Shown here piece by piece: positions 28,180 through 36,580 of a stretch of 64,000 nucleotides of DNA. The translations under genes were made by a program, and so were the position numbers. Positions within the stretch are counted from its first letter, which is position 1, and each line of letters starts with the position of its first letter. A model generated the notes under the pieces. It ran no database searches. It saw nothing but the letters and a program-made list of their open reading frames with translations, and was not told the origin of the DNA. The stretch comes from a virus. The stretch covers positions 18,053 to 82,052 of IMG/VR virus record IMGVR_UViG_3300023179_000070; one strand, 5' to 3'.

Positions 28180-28956
28180 TTAATGATAGTTAGATATGTC
28201 ATTTATTTCAAGATATTTTGTTTTAATATACTCTTTAAATTGTGGGGTTCCGTGATGTATTGTTGGTATTCGAATATAGTTTAAATTTTCTAGCATTAAA
28301 AATATAGCGCAGTATCTTTCAAAAAATCCAGCTTGAATTCTATATTGATTATTTTCATCAAACCAATTCCATTTATTTGAAAGTATCATTACATATAACC
28401 AATTCATCAATTTAGTATAAATTTCTGTTTTTACAATAAATGCGGAGCATAGAGCTATTTCTTTATGCCAATGATCTTCAAGTTTATGATCAGTTTTAAA
28501 AAAATAATTATAATCTTTAATAATTTGCTTATAACAATTATAACCATCTCCACATAATTTATTTCTTTGATTAAGATCCATTAGAATATTTTGATTGTAA
28601 TCCTTAAGAAGCGTAGAATATTCAAATCCTAAAAGATTATTTGGTTGTATATAATTTTCGAAATCTTTATATGGTATTAAAAATTGTATATCATATTGCC
28701 CAAACCCTATGTATTCAGATTGAGTATAAATCTGCGGATTTAAAAATAAATTAAATAAAACTTGTCCTTCTGCATAGCTTTGTGATAATTGAAAATAATT
28801 AGGCAAAGAATTTAATTCTAGCTTTTGTAGTTGTTTTCTGATTTTAGATTCTCCAAAACCTACTTTTGTAAAAATTTTTATATCATTAGGCATAGAATCT
28901 GAAAAAGATTCTTCTACTGTAGAATGATATACGATATAATAATTTAATTTTTTCAT
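28180..28956 (-). CDS. Putative glycosyltransferase (DUF4422-like)
   Basis: 258 aa. Start KLNYYIVYHSTVEE, then EGQVLFNLFLNPQIYTQSEY and FGQYDIQFLIP, which resembles small sugar transferases with a DxD-like motif. C-terminal part rich in aromatic residues (NWFDENNQYRIQAGFFERY). Without a clear catalytic signature the family stays open. It overlaps the next gene by 4 nt, so it belongs to the sugar operon. Confidence 0.5.
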   Translation of the reverse strand: MKKLNYYIVYHSTVEESFSDSMPNDIKIFTKVGFGESKIRKQLQKLELNSLPNYFQLSQSYAEGQVLFNLFLNPQIYTQSEYIGFGQYDIQFLIPYKDFENYIQPNNLLGFEYSTLLKDYNQNILMDLNQRNKLCGDGYNCYKQIIKDYNYFFKTDHKLEDHWHKEIALCSAFIVKTEIYTKLMNWLYVMILSNKWNWFDENNQYRIQAGFFERYCAIFLMLENLNYIRIPTIHHGTPQFKEYIKTKYLEINDISNYH

Positions 28957-29684
28957 ATATTATTTATATTATCTAGATAAAATTTTTCGTATGGATATAG
29001 ATTTGCGTCTGGTATATTTTGAATTACTGGATAATCAAACATTCCTTTAATTCCATTTGAATTTGTTGAATATTTATGGTCAAACATAAAAGCTCTATTA
29101 AATAAGGAATATTTGCCTATTCCTTTTTTCATATTGTCTTGATTTTCATTAGAAGATATATTGAGTAAATTTTGAGAAATTATATTTTTGGGATATTGCT
29201 TGTATTTATTTATATATCTAAATACCATATCTCCATCTTCTTCTCCAACCCCAAGCAATCTTTCATCAAAAAAACCTAATTCTATCATTTGAGTTCTATT
29301 AGCTACAAAATGTGACCAGCTTCCATTTATCGTAAATAAATCATTGGTTAAATTTTCTTCTACATCTTGAAAGAATTTTTTATCAGAAATTTTAACATCA
29401 TCATTTAATATTAAGATATTATCTTTTGTCGAGTTAATTATAAGATTATTCCATAATTTGCTTAATGATCTAAAAGATGTAAATATCATTGGATATACTT
29501 TGTCATATTCTGCTAGTAAATTAAGTAATTCTTTTCTATATTTTTGATCAAAATCTTCTCTAAGTGAACCATTTATGCATACTATAACTTCTAAATCTGA
29601 ATTATCTTTGATAAATTTAATTAAAGGTTTAAAATAACTATCAAATCTTTTATTAAAGGATACAATTCCTATACAATAATTCAT
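28953..29684 (-). CDS. GT2-like glycosyltransferase
   Basis: 243 aa. N-terminal IGIVSFNKRFDSYFKPLIKF strand-loop-helix, then a DxD-like motif near residue 95 in ILILNDDVKI, and MIELGFFDERLLGVGEEDGDMVFRY, where the ED/DM pair fits the acceptor-side motif of GT2 enzymes. It transfers one sugar from a nucleotide donor. Overlaps both neighbours by 4 nt. Confidence 0.72.
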   Translation of the reverse strand: MNYCIGIVSFNKRFDSYFKPLIKFIKDNSDLEVIVCINGSLREDFDQKYRKELLNLLAEYDKVYPMIFTSFRSLSKLWNNLIINSTKDNILILNDDVKISDKKFFQDVEENLTNDLFTINGSWSHFVANRTQMIELGFFDERLLGVGEEDGDMVFRYINKYKQYPKNIISQNLLNISSNENQDNMKKGIGKYSLFNRAFMFDHKYSTNSNGIKGMFDYPVIQNIPDANLYPYEKFYLDNINNI

Positions 29685-30523
29685 ATTATTGATTTTATTA
29701 TATTATAGATATTGTATTTTGTAAAGTATATTGTTTTTAGCTCTTGCAGATTAAATGTATTATTGTTATTTAAGGCATTAAATACTTCATCTACAGTTAA
29801 ATCTTTTAATTGTATAAAATTATTTTGATCATATATTTGATGAATATTTGGGCATCCATAATAAATTGGCACAGTACCGCATAAGAAACAATCAAAAAAT
29901 TTTTCTGTTACGTAATTTTTTTCTCTACTATTTTCTATAGCTACAGAATATTGATAATCAATTAAACCATCTTTTTTATCTACAATTTGACCCCTTATTC
30001 TTGCGTCAAAAATTGGCCAATTATTTCCATATATATGAAAATTTAAATTTGTATTCAAAAGTTCTAATGCAAGTTTTGTTCTTTTTCCATATAGGTAATT
30101 ATCATTGTTTGGAGTATAACTTGTTGTGAAGCTTAAAAGATGTTTTTTAGGAAAATTTGTATTTAAAAAATAATTAATATTATTAAAATAAAGCATATGA
30201 TATAATAAACACGCTGGATGTTCTTGATAAACTTCAATATTTTTAACTTTATCATCTAATAAAGATAAATCGTGAAAAAATACTTTATTACAATAAACTC
30301 CCAATTCTCTGTCCCAATTATTTGACCAACTTGGCTCCATGATAAATCCAAACGTATTTTCTCTTGAACATTTTTGTTCACAAGTTTTTTTATTAAAAAT
30401 TACTAAATGAGTATAATCATTTTTGTATGTAATTTCTGGTATTTCATAACCAATATAATTAGATATAACTCTATCATAGATAGATTTATCATCTGTCCAA
30501 TTACAATTAAATTTAATTTTCAA
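29681..30523 (-). CDS. GT10-family alpha-fucosyltransferase-like
   Basis: 280 aa. The diagnostic block is YSVAIENSREKNYVTEKFFD followed by CGTVPIYYGCPNI near residues 190-235, which is the GDP-fucose donor site of family 10 transferases. TFGFIMEPSWSNNW and a RIRGQIVDKKDGLIDY stretch precede it. It would transfer fucose or a related 6-deoxyhexose, which fits the Gmd-like gene in the same cluster. Confidence 0.85.
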   Translation of the reverse strand: MKIKFNCNWTDDKSIYDRVISNYIGYEIPEITYKNDYTHLVIFNKKTCEQKCSRENTFGFIMEPSWSNNWDRELGVYCNKVFFHDLSLLDDKVKNIEVYQEHPACLLYHMLYFNNINYFLNTNFPKKHLLSFTTSYTPNNDNYLYGKRTKLALELLNTNLNFHIYGNNWPIFDARIRGQIVDKKDGLIDYQYSVAIENSREKNYVTEKFFDCFLCGTVPIYYGCPNIHQIYDQNNFIQLKDLTVDEVFNALNNNNTFNLQELKTIYFTKYNIYNIIKSII

Positions 30524-31280
30524 GATTTTTTATATAATAATTATTTACAACTGTTGGTCGAATTATACTTTTATCTTCTTGCGCGATTTTAACTTGATTG
30601 AGGTATAGGTCTTTATCTTTTGTATCTAATATTGTTACCTCATTGATTCTTGCGTGTTTTATATGTAAGAAATAAAAATCCATATATTCTTGTTTTATCC
30701 CCATTCTTTGTAGTCTATATGCTATATCATTATCTTCTCCACCCCAAACAGTAAATCTTTCATCGTAACCACCCATATTTTTTAAAGTTAAAAAATCAAC
30801 AAGAAAAAATCCACTAGCATCACTCGATCTAATTGTCTCTATTGGCATATTATCTGAATGAGTATAGTTGTTAAAATCAAAAGCGTTGCGATCCGCTGAA
30901 TCGTACCACCTTGCTGTTAGAAATTTTTCTTTAAAATTAGTATTTTTTACATATTCAAGAAAATTATTAAAATCTCTATCTAATGTAAAAATATCAGAAT
31001 CTAAACAACAAAAAATCTCTGGTTCTTGATTTTTTATTATTAAATCTTTAATGGCATAATTTATTTTAAATGATCTATAATATTCTAATGATTCTAAATT
31101 GATATGATTACTATCATCTGTTAATTTTTCTTTTCCAAAACAATATGGGAATACTTGCGAAGAGATTCCATTATAATTTAAGAAATTTGAAAGTTTTTTT
31201 ACTCTATTCAAAGAGAATTTAAAATTTTCTTTTCTTTCTTGAGCATCTCCCCATGTTAAAATAACAAAAGCTATTTTCAT
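30513..31280 (-). CDS. GT-A glycosyltransferase, galactosyltransferase-like
   Basis: 255 aa. DxD motif in FCCLDSDIFTLD near residue 95 and the C-terminal block MGGYDERFTVWGGEDNDIAYR near residue 170, matching GT7/GT27 C-type acceptor domains. Overlaps the fucosyltransferase gene by 11 nt. Substrate unknown. Part of the sugar cluster. Confidence 0.78.
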   Translation of the reverse strand: MKIAFVILTWGDAQERKENFKFSLNRVKKLSNFLNYNGISSQVFPYCFGKEKLTDDSNHINLESLEYYRSFKINYAIKDLIIKNQEPEIFCCLDSDIFTLDRDFNNFLEYVKNTNFKEKFLTARWYDSADRNAFDFNNYTHSDNMPIETIRSSDASGFFLVDFLTLKNMGGYDERFTVWGGEDNDIAYRLQRMGIKQEYMDFYFLHIKHARINEVTILDTKDKDLYLNQVKIAQEDKSIIRPTVVNNYYIKNLEN

Positions 31281-32056
31281 TTTACAAAAGGATATTTATT
31301 AAAAAAGTAAATCGGTCTGGATACATCATTGGCTTGATCAAGTTGCGTTGGAAATTTTTCTTCATTTAATTGCGGTAAGTTATCAAATTCATTTTTTCGA
31401 ACAAATGTTAATTCAAAGTTTTCTGGCATTGTCAAATTATTAAATTTACATGTTGAGCTACAGTTATTGTGATGAAAATGAATCGCGTAGTGAGTTTTGT
31501 TAATTTTTTCTATCATACGCCATTTTATTTTTTCATAAGGTTCATGAAGTTCTATCGCTATTTGTTTAAATTTCAATAATTGATTTTCATTAATTGTATT
31601 AATCCAAAGATACTCATCTCCTTCTATATCCATTTTTAAAAAAATATTATTAAAATCATTTATATAATTATGTAGATTATCTTCATTTTCAGAATTAATG
31701 TCAGATATTTGTTTTTTAATAAATTTTATTTTAGGATTATTGGTTGGTAATTCTTGGATGGAGTGATCAAAAGCCGTGCAGTTTAAGTTATATTTCTGAA
31801 TAAAAGCTTCTTCAAAAGAAATATCATCTTTTACTCCACAACTTATAAAACTATCATAATTATTTAAGTCGGCAATAATATAGCCTCCATCATTATCTTT
31901 ACCAAGTCTAATTTTTGAAAATGGTGATTTATGTATTTCTAAACATTTTAATGGAAAATCTTCTCTTATATGCTTAAATTTATCAAGTCTAACTATATCT
32001 GCAATATCTATTCCCAATTGATTTGCAAATATTATATATTGGTTTGGGATTGTCAT
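31277..32056 (-). CDS. FkbM-family methyltransferase
   Basis: 259 aa. SAM site IRLGKDNDGGYIIADL near residues 50-65 and VKDDISFEEAF; then IFLKMDIEGDEYLWIN near residue 140, the FkbM signature with the acidic DIEGDE block; the tail HFHHNNCSSTCKFNNL has a Cys pair. These enzymes O-methylate sugars. Overlaps the next gene by 4 nt. Confidence 0.8.
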   Translation of the reverse strand: MTIPNQYIIFANQLGIDIADIVRLDKFKHIREDFPLKCLEIHKSPFSKIRLGKDNDGGYIIADLNNYDSFISCGVKDDISFEEAFIQKYNLNCTAFDHSIQELPTNNPKIKFIKKQISDINSENEDNLHNYINDFNNIFLKMDIEGDEYLWINTINENQLLKFKQIAIELHEPYEKIKWRMIEKINKTHYAIHFHHNNCSSTCKFNNLTMPENFELTFVRKNEFDNLPQLNEEKFPTQLDQANDVSRPIYFFNKYPFVK

Positions 32057-33021
32057 ATTAAATTATCTATGAAATTTTTTAATTTTTCAAATTCTTTTTG
32101 ATTGTCTATTATCTCCCTAACTATTTTAGCTGATTGTTCTTGCATATAATATCTTAATTCCTTACTTTCCATATAATATAAAATTTTCATTTTAAGGTCA
32201 AGTTCTGTGTCGAAAAATAATGCTGTTTTATTTTCTAAGCACCATTGTTTTAAGCTTTTATTTTCTGAGTAAGCTCTACTTAAAAAGACTGGTCTTCCAG
32301 TAGCAAGGCTTTCTATAACAGAATATCCATAACCTTCAAGATGTTTTATGTGTATTGTACCAATGCTATTTTTTAAATTTTCAAGCATTTCTGGTCTTGT
32401 ACATTTATCGCATGGTTGAAATTGCACTTCTTTTATGCTGTTCATAAAATTAAAGCAAAATTCATAATCATGTGGAAATCCTGTTTTATAATTATTTATA
32501 TATGATCCAAAAATATTACCATCACTAACTCCTTGATATTTAAAAAAATCATAATTTACTTCTGGTTTATAGTATAAATAATTTAATTGATACTTTAAAG
32601 ATAGGAGATATCCAGTAAAATCTGCACAAAGATAATTTTTAATAATAGAAAAATCATAAGCTCCATCCCAATAATCATTTCCACTGTAGGCTACTAATTT
32701 ACTTGTATTTTTTAAATGTGGATATAATTCATTAAAAATTTCTGGTTGGGATTCTACGCATGTTAAGAATATTATTTCTGGTTTAATGTCTAAAATTTCT
32801 TGTTTTGATAATGTTAAAATATTATCACCAATTTCTTTATTTGCTTTTTCTTGATTCCAATACGTGTTCCATGCCCATATATTTTTTTTATTTTGCCATC
32901 GAACATGATGAGTTGGCTTATATTGATCTGATGGGATAATTAATGTATGGCCCATTTTTTTAAATGCAGAAGCCATATTTTGAGTTAAATAAATATGTGT
33001 ATCTGGCCAAAGTATATTCAC
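32053..33021 (-). CDS. GT-B glycosyltransferase-like
   Basis: 322 aa from the GTG at 33021. The N-terminal half has NILWPDTHIYLTQNMASAF and PSDQYKPTHHVRWQNKK. The C-terminal GTIHIKHLEGYGYSVIES and LATGRPVFLSRAYSE blocks match the donor-binding end of GT-B transferases (E-x7-E-like). It is the promoter-proximal gene of the sugar operon. The start codon lies inside an inverted repeat (33017-33037). Confidence 0.72.
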   Translation of the reverse strand: MNILWPDTHIYLTQNMASAFKKMGHTLIIPSDQYKPTHHVRWQNKKNIWAWNTYWNQEKANKEIGDNILTLSKQEILDIKPEIIFLTCVESQPEIFNELYPHLKNTSKLVAYSGNDYWDGAYDFSIIKNYLCADFTGYLLSLKYQLNYLYYKPEVNYDFFKYQGVSDGNIFGSYINNYKTGFPHDYEFCFNFMNSIKEVQFQPCDKCTRPEMLENLKNSIGTIHIKHLEGYGYSVIESLATGRPVFLSRAYSENKSLKQWCLENKTALFFDTELDLKMKILYYMESKELRYYMQEQSAKIVREIIDNQKEFEKLKNFIDNLI

Positions 33022-33037
33022 TAATTATTTTAGTGAA
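33017..33037. repeat. Inverted repeat over a start codon
   Basis: TTCACTAA (33017-33024) and TTAGTGAA (33030-33037) are perfectly complementary with a 5-base loop. The minus-strand GTG start at 33021 is inside the first arm. It could mask translation of the sugar operon, or act as a weak terminator for the gene at 33066, but no U-run follows on either strand. Confidence 0.5.
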
Positions 33038-33065
33038 ATTAATAGTTTTTATCTATATTTTTTAA

Positions 33066-34544
33066 TTAAGAGAGAGAATAGCCATTGGTATCACCATCGC
33101 CACCATCTCCACTACCACTGCCACCTCCACCACCACCGCCTCCACCACCGCCTCCACCACTAAATGTATTATCATCAGGGAAAACTATAACTGGAGGAGG
33201 AATTCCTGGAAAAAATGGACTTAAATCTGGAGCTACATTTATTGGTATGTCATGCCCACCTTGTCCTGCTCCATTCGCTGGAGCTGGAATAAGCTCTGGA
33301 GCAACTGGAACAACTGTGCTAACTGGAATTTCTGGATTTAAACTAACTGGAGTAGTTGAAGTTGCTGGAGGAATAATAGAAGCTTGTGCAGCAGCCCATG
33401 CAGCATATGCGCTTTTTTGATTATTTTCAAATTCTCTGGCTCTTGCAGCATATTGTTGCCATATTCCAATTTCTTGAGTCAATCTTGCAATATTTAAATC
33501 CATTACTACAATTTTACTATTCCAATATAATCCACCCTCGCCAAATGGCACAATTAATTGTATATTAAATACTCCACGACCAGAACCAGTTAATCCATAT
33601 TTAAACCATCCATTACCTTCACTTCGTATCACAGTTGTTCTGTTTGCGTACCATTCAGAAAGCCATCGAGCATATCTTGCGGCGTTTTGCGCTGCATAAG
33701 CTTGCTGTTCCATTAATGTTAAATTCTTATAATATCTTGCTTCCATATCTGCAAAAATTAGGGATTTACTTGATACTACTGAATTAAGTGTTGAATTTCC
33801 GAAATCACTTGCTAAATTTGAATCCCAATAACTTGTATTTACATCACTTGCGCTCTGAACTGTATTATCTAATGTAAATTCAAAATTAATTTTATCTTCT
33901 CCAAGAAGCAATAAAGTACTTAAACATTCTTTCTTTTCTTGACCATTCGCTGGCTTATAAGTCATTGTAGCAAAGTCTGCTTTATTTGAACATGTTATAA
34001 TTTTAGGCCTAATATAAAGTTTGCCTGTTATTGTTTTTTTCTCATTCAGCGCCATGCCTCTTCCCATTTTTTTATGTGCTGCAAAAATTTCAGATAATTC
34101 ATTCGCTGCATTTTGACTTCTATACATCGTTCTTTTTGAATAATCAAAATATTCTTTTATTTTCTTTTTTATTAACTCTTCTTGTGTTACTTCTAATTCT
34201 TTCAACATTCCCTCAATTTCTTCATCCAAAGAGTTATCCATATTTTTTGCGCATCCATCTTTATGCGTATTATAATATTCTTTAATTTTAGGATCTAAAT
34301 GAGTTAATTTAGTAATTTTTACATCCCCAACTGTTTTCCATTTCCATTGAATAGCATCATTAATATCTGAACTTATAAAAGCTTGACTAAATTGAAAATC
34401 TAAAGTCCATGTAGCAATTTGAAATTTATCATTTATATATAATGGAGTATATGTACAATCACAAGAATTTGCAGATTGAGTTGATATGGTAGATTTTTGA
34501 TAGGTTTCTAATGGACCTACTATATATTTTCTAGTGTCTGCCAT
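33066..34544 (-). CDS. Probable virion protein with polyglycine tail
   Basis: 492 aa. N-terminal half beta-rich (QIATWTLDFQFSQAFI, then IQWKWKTVGDVKITKL); a Tyr/Arg-rich helical stretch (QQAYAAQNAARYARWLSEWYAN); a Pro-rich linker; then a run of 13 glycines and an acidic end (GSGSGDGGDGDTNGYSLS). The long low-complexity tail and the class B box suggest a structural, late protein, possibly a fibre or decoration. Not recognised. Confidence 0.55.
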   Translation of the reverse strand: MADTRKYIVGPLETYQKSTISTQSANSCDCTYTPLYINDKFQIATWTLDFQFSQAFISSDINDAIQWKWKTVGDVKITKLTHLDPKIKEYYNTHKDGCAKNMDNSLDEEIEGMLKELEVTQEELIKKKIKEYFDYSKRTMYRSQNAANELSEIFAAHKKMGRGMALNEKKTITGKLYIRPKIITCSNKADFATMTYKPANGQEKKECLSTLLLLGEDKINFEFTLDNTVQSASDVNTSYWDSNLASDFGNSTLNSVVSSKSLIFADMEARYYKNLTLMEQQAYAAQNAARYARWLSEWYANRTTVIRSEGNGWFKYGLTGSGRGVFNIQLIVPFGEGGLYWNSKIVVMDLNIARLTQEIGIWQQYAARAREFENNQKSAYAAWAAAQASIIPPATSTTPVSLNPEIPVSTVVPVAPELIPAPANGAGQGGHDIPINVAPDLSPFFPGIPPPVIVFPDDNTFSGGGGGGGGGGGGGSGSGDGGDGDTNGYSLS

Positions 34545-34552
34545 ATAAGTAT

Positions 34553-34558
34553 ATACAC
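34553..34558 (-). promoter_or_regulatory. Class B box, variant GTGTAT
   Basis: Minus strand GTGTAT (34558-34553) lies 14 nt upstream of ATG 34544. Confidence 0.5.
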
Positions 34559-35109
34559 TATTTTTTAATTAAATTTATAAAATTAACCATTTGATCTTTT
34601 GTAAAATCATTTTTCATTACATTAATACAATAACATACAAATTCTACATTTCCTTTTATATATCCTATATTCGGATCGATTCTATCTAGGCTTGCTTTTG
34701 TAGGAGTTTTTTTAATATCTTCATCGCCACTTGTTCTACTTAGTTCCATTTGTATTTTTGTATATGGACAAATCCCATTTTGTTTATCCCAAATTTCTTT
34801 TAAATATTCTGTAGTTAAATCTGTTATGTATCCTTTTTGTTTACTTCGTGATCTAGCTTTATTTGCGTGATACTTAAATGGACTATATTGATCTAACCTA
34901 TTAGCTTCGTGTCCTTTTAGTAAAGATATATTACCTTTATTTTTTTCTAGTTTACTTGGATTGTTTTTATAATCTGCTTTTCCAGAGCATTTTAAGCTAC
35001 AATAAAATTTATTTTGACCAGCTTTTGCTTTTCTTTTATAATCGCTCTGTCTTATTTCGTGCTCTTTATTGCATTGAGCACAGATTATTTTTGTCTTTTT
35101 TATGTTCAT
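34558..35109 (-). CDS. HNH endonuclease with N-terminal zinc ribbon
   Basis: 183 aa. Zinc ribbon near residues 10-40 (ICAQCNKEH, then FYCSLKCSGK). HNH-like core near residues 105-165 (NGICPYTKIQMEL, then ASLDRIDPNIGYIKGNVEFVC). It belongs with the protein at 61227, which has the same SLDRID and GY-x-x-NV core. Such free-standing enzymes are homing endonucleases. It lies 65 bp downstream of the tmRNA gene on the same strand. Confidence 0.75.
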   Translation of the reverse strand: MNIKKTKIICAQCNKEHEIRQSDYKRKAKAGQNKFYCSLKCSGKADYKNNPSKLEKNKGNISLLKGHEANRLDQYSPFKYHANKARSRSKQKGYITDLTTEYLKEIWDKQNGICPYTKIQMELSRTSGDEDIKKTPTKASLDRIDPNIGYIKGNVEFVCYCINVMKNDFTKDQMVNFINLIKK

Positions 35110-35174
35110 ATAAAATTATATATAATATAAATATAATTGTCTAATAAAAATGCAGACACAGGGATTCGTTTACT

Positions 35175-35562
35175 TGGACCCGAGAGGAATTGAACCTCTG
35201 TCTTTTAAAAATCTAAATTAAAATACTACAAGTTTAGTTCTTTTTGTTTTTAGCTTTATATAGATAAAGAACAAACATACTTAGCGATTTTATTTTTAAT
35301 ACTTAATATTAATAGAATAAAAAAACTATTAATAATAAGACATCTAATTCCGCAACTATCCAATAGATGTGTCAAGGTAGTCACGCTGTAGAACTTAGGC
35401 TACAGAAGCGGTCATCTCAACAAGAGGAACTCTTGCAGAGATATGACCTTTATATTTTGCTGTTTTGGCAGTTAATATAATTGAAACTTTTTAAGGAGTC
35501 CTCGATTCAACCTCCACTTGCATTTCAATTTATTTTCTTAAAATCGAAACCAGTACGGGCCC
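35175..35562 (-). ncRNA. ssrA: Transfer-messenger RNA (tmRNA)
   Basis: 388 nt. The 5' end GGGCCCG (35562-35556) pairs with CGGGTCC (35182-35176), including the G3-U70 wobble that marks alanyl-tRNA and tmRNA; the discriminator is A (35175). A 5-bp T arm with a TTCAATT loop lies at 35199-35183. The usual 5' motif TACTGGTTTCGA is at 35555-35544. The tag frame runs 35469-35398, starting AKTAKYKG and ending MTASVA, then TAA at 35397-35395. CCA is not encoded. It rescues stalled ribosomes and tags unfinished proteins. Confidence 0.88.
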
Positions 35563-35590
35563 AATGTTAAAGAACTAACTAATATTACAC

Positions 35591-35619
35591 ATTATAAAGC
35601 TTTTAATAATTTTTGACAA
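35591..35619 (-). promoter_or_regulatory. Sigma-70-like promoter for the tmRNA
   Basis: Minus strand TTGTCA (35619-35614), 17-bp spacer, TATAAT (35596-35591). The start of transcription would be near 35584, about 22 nt before the mature tmRNA 5' end, which fits 5' processing. Confidence 0.65.
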
Positions 35620-35634
35620 TCTTTTTTTAAATTA

Positions 35635-36573
35635 TTAATCGCCGCAATCTTCCTTATCGTCATAATCATGTTTTGATGTTTTTTGGGCGCAACCCATAAA
35701 ATTTTCATCATTTACAGTTCCCGAATCTTTTTGAGAATTATTTGAACCTTTTGTTTCTAATCCGTCTTGGGTAATTGCAACTACTTGATGTACATAATAG
35801 GATTCTGTTCCATCTCCATTATTATGAATAAATTCAATTGTATCGCCAATTCGTACATCTTCTAAATCACAAAGAAGATTTGTTATTATTTGTTCGCCAG
35901 ATTTTAGATCTGGGTGCATCGAAGAACCCTTTATTTTAGAAATCTTAAATCCTCTTTTTAGTTTAAGTTGCGATCTTCTTGGAAGAGTATTTTGTGGATG
36001 GTTTGTTTCTTTATATGGATCGCAATCATTTTTTGAATCTTTTGGTTTCATATCTTTTGCTGCCTCAGTTAATTCTTTTGTTTGATCTTTATCTGCTAAT
36101 TCATTACATGATGGACAATCTGCTCCACAATCATGCTCATTTTCGTAAGATTCTATTCTTGTGTCGTATTGTATTTTTATTTTATATTCAGCTAACATTG
36201 CGGCTGGTATATCATCTCCTGTTTCACAATTTACCCATGAATAATTTGTGAGACATTGATCAAAAGTTGCATCAATATCTTTAATGTCTGGTGGATTTTG
36301 ATTTTTTGTTATCAATGTTCCTCCGCATGTATTTATGCACGCTTTAGAATCTTGATTTGAATTTTTAGGAATAGAATTCTCTATTTTAACTCCAGATTTT
36401 TTATCTAAGATAATTTTCGGAGGTAAAACTCCTGAAGTGCCCTGATTTTTTTTAAGTGTCCAGGGCCCAGGAGGTCTAGATGGAATAGTTTTTAAACCAC
36501 CAATGCGCTCACCATATATAATTGCATCTGTAGTTATAGTAGTCCATTTAGTTTTTCTTTTACAACATCCCAT
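35635..36573 (-). CDS. Cys-rich protein with S26 signal-peptidase-like domain
   Basis: 312 aa. Residues 215-290 hold a peptidase S26-like fold: GSSMHPDLKSGE with the nucleophile Ser, GDTIEF, VHQVVAI with His, and TKGSNNSQKD. In Sec11-type enzymes the last block is normally TKGDNN with a catalytic Asp, which is Ser here, so activity is doubtful unless the nearby Asp substitutes. The first 200 residues are rich in Cys (CCKRK, CINTCGG, DCGADCPSC) and resemble no family I know. It follows the 496-aa virion-like gene by 7 nt, preceded by a GGAAAGGA stretch. Confidence 0.55.
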   Translation of the reverse strand: MGCCKRKTKWTTITTDAIIYGERIGGLKTIPSRPPGPWTLKKNQGTSGVLPPKIILDKKSGVKIENSIPKNSNQDSKACINTCGGTLITKNQNPPDIKDIDATFDQCLTNYSWVNCETGDDIPAAMLAEYKIKIQYDTRIESYENEHDCGADCPSCNELADKDQTKELTEAAKDMKPKDSKNDCDPYKETNHPQNTLPRRSQLKLKRGFKISKIKGSSMHPDLKSGEQIITNLLCDLEDVRIGDTIEFIHNNGDGTESYYVHQVVAITQDGLETKGSNNSQKDSGTVNDENFMGCAQKTSKHDYDDKEDCGD

Positions 36574-36580
36574 AGAATTA

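Noticed and set aside
33085-33420. Pro-rich ORF on the plus strand
   Set aside because: It is the antisense of the polyglycine tail of the virion-like gene; low complexity explains the open frame.
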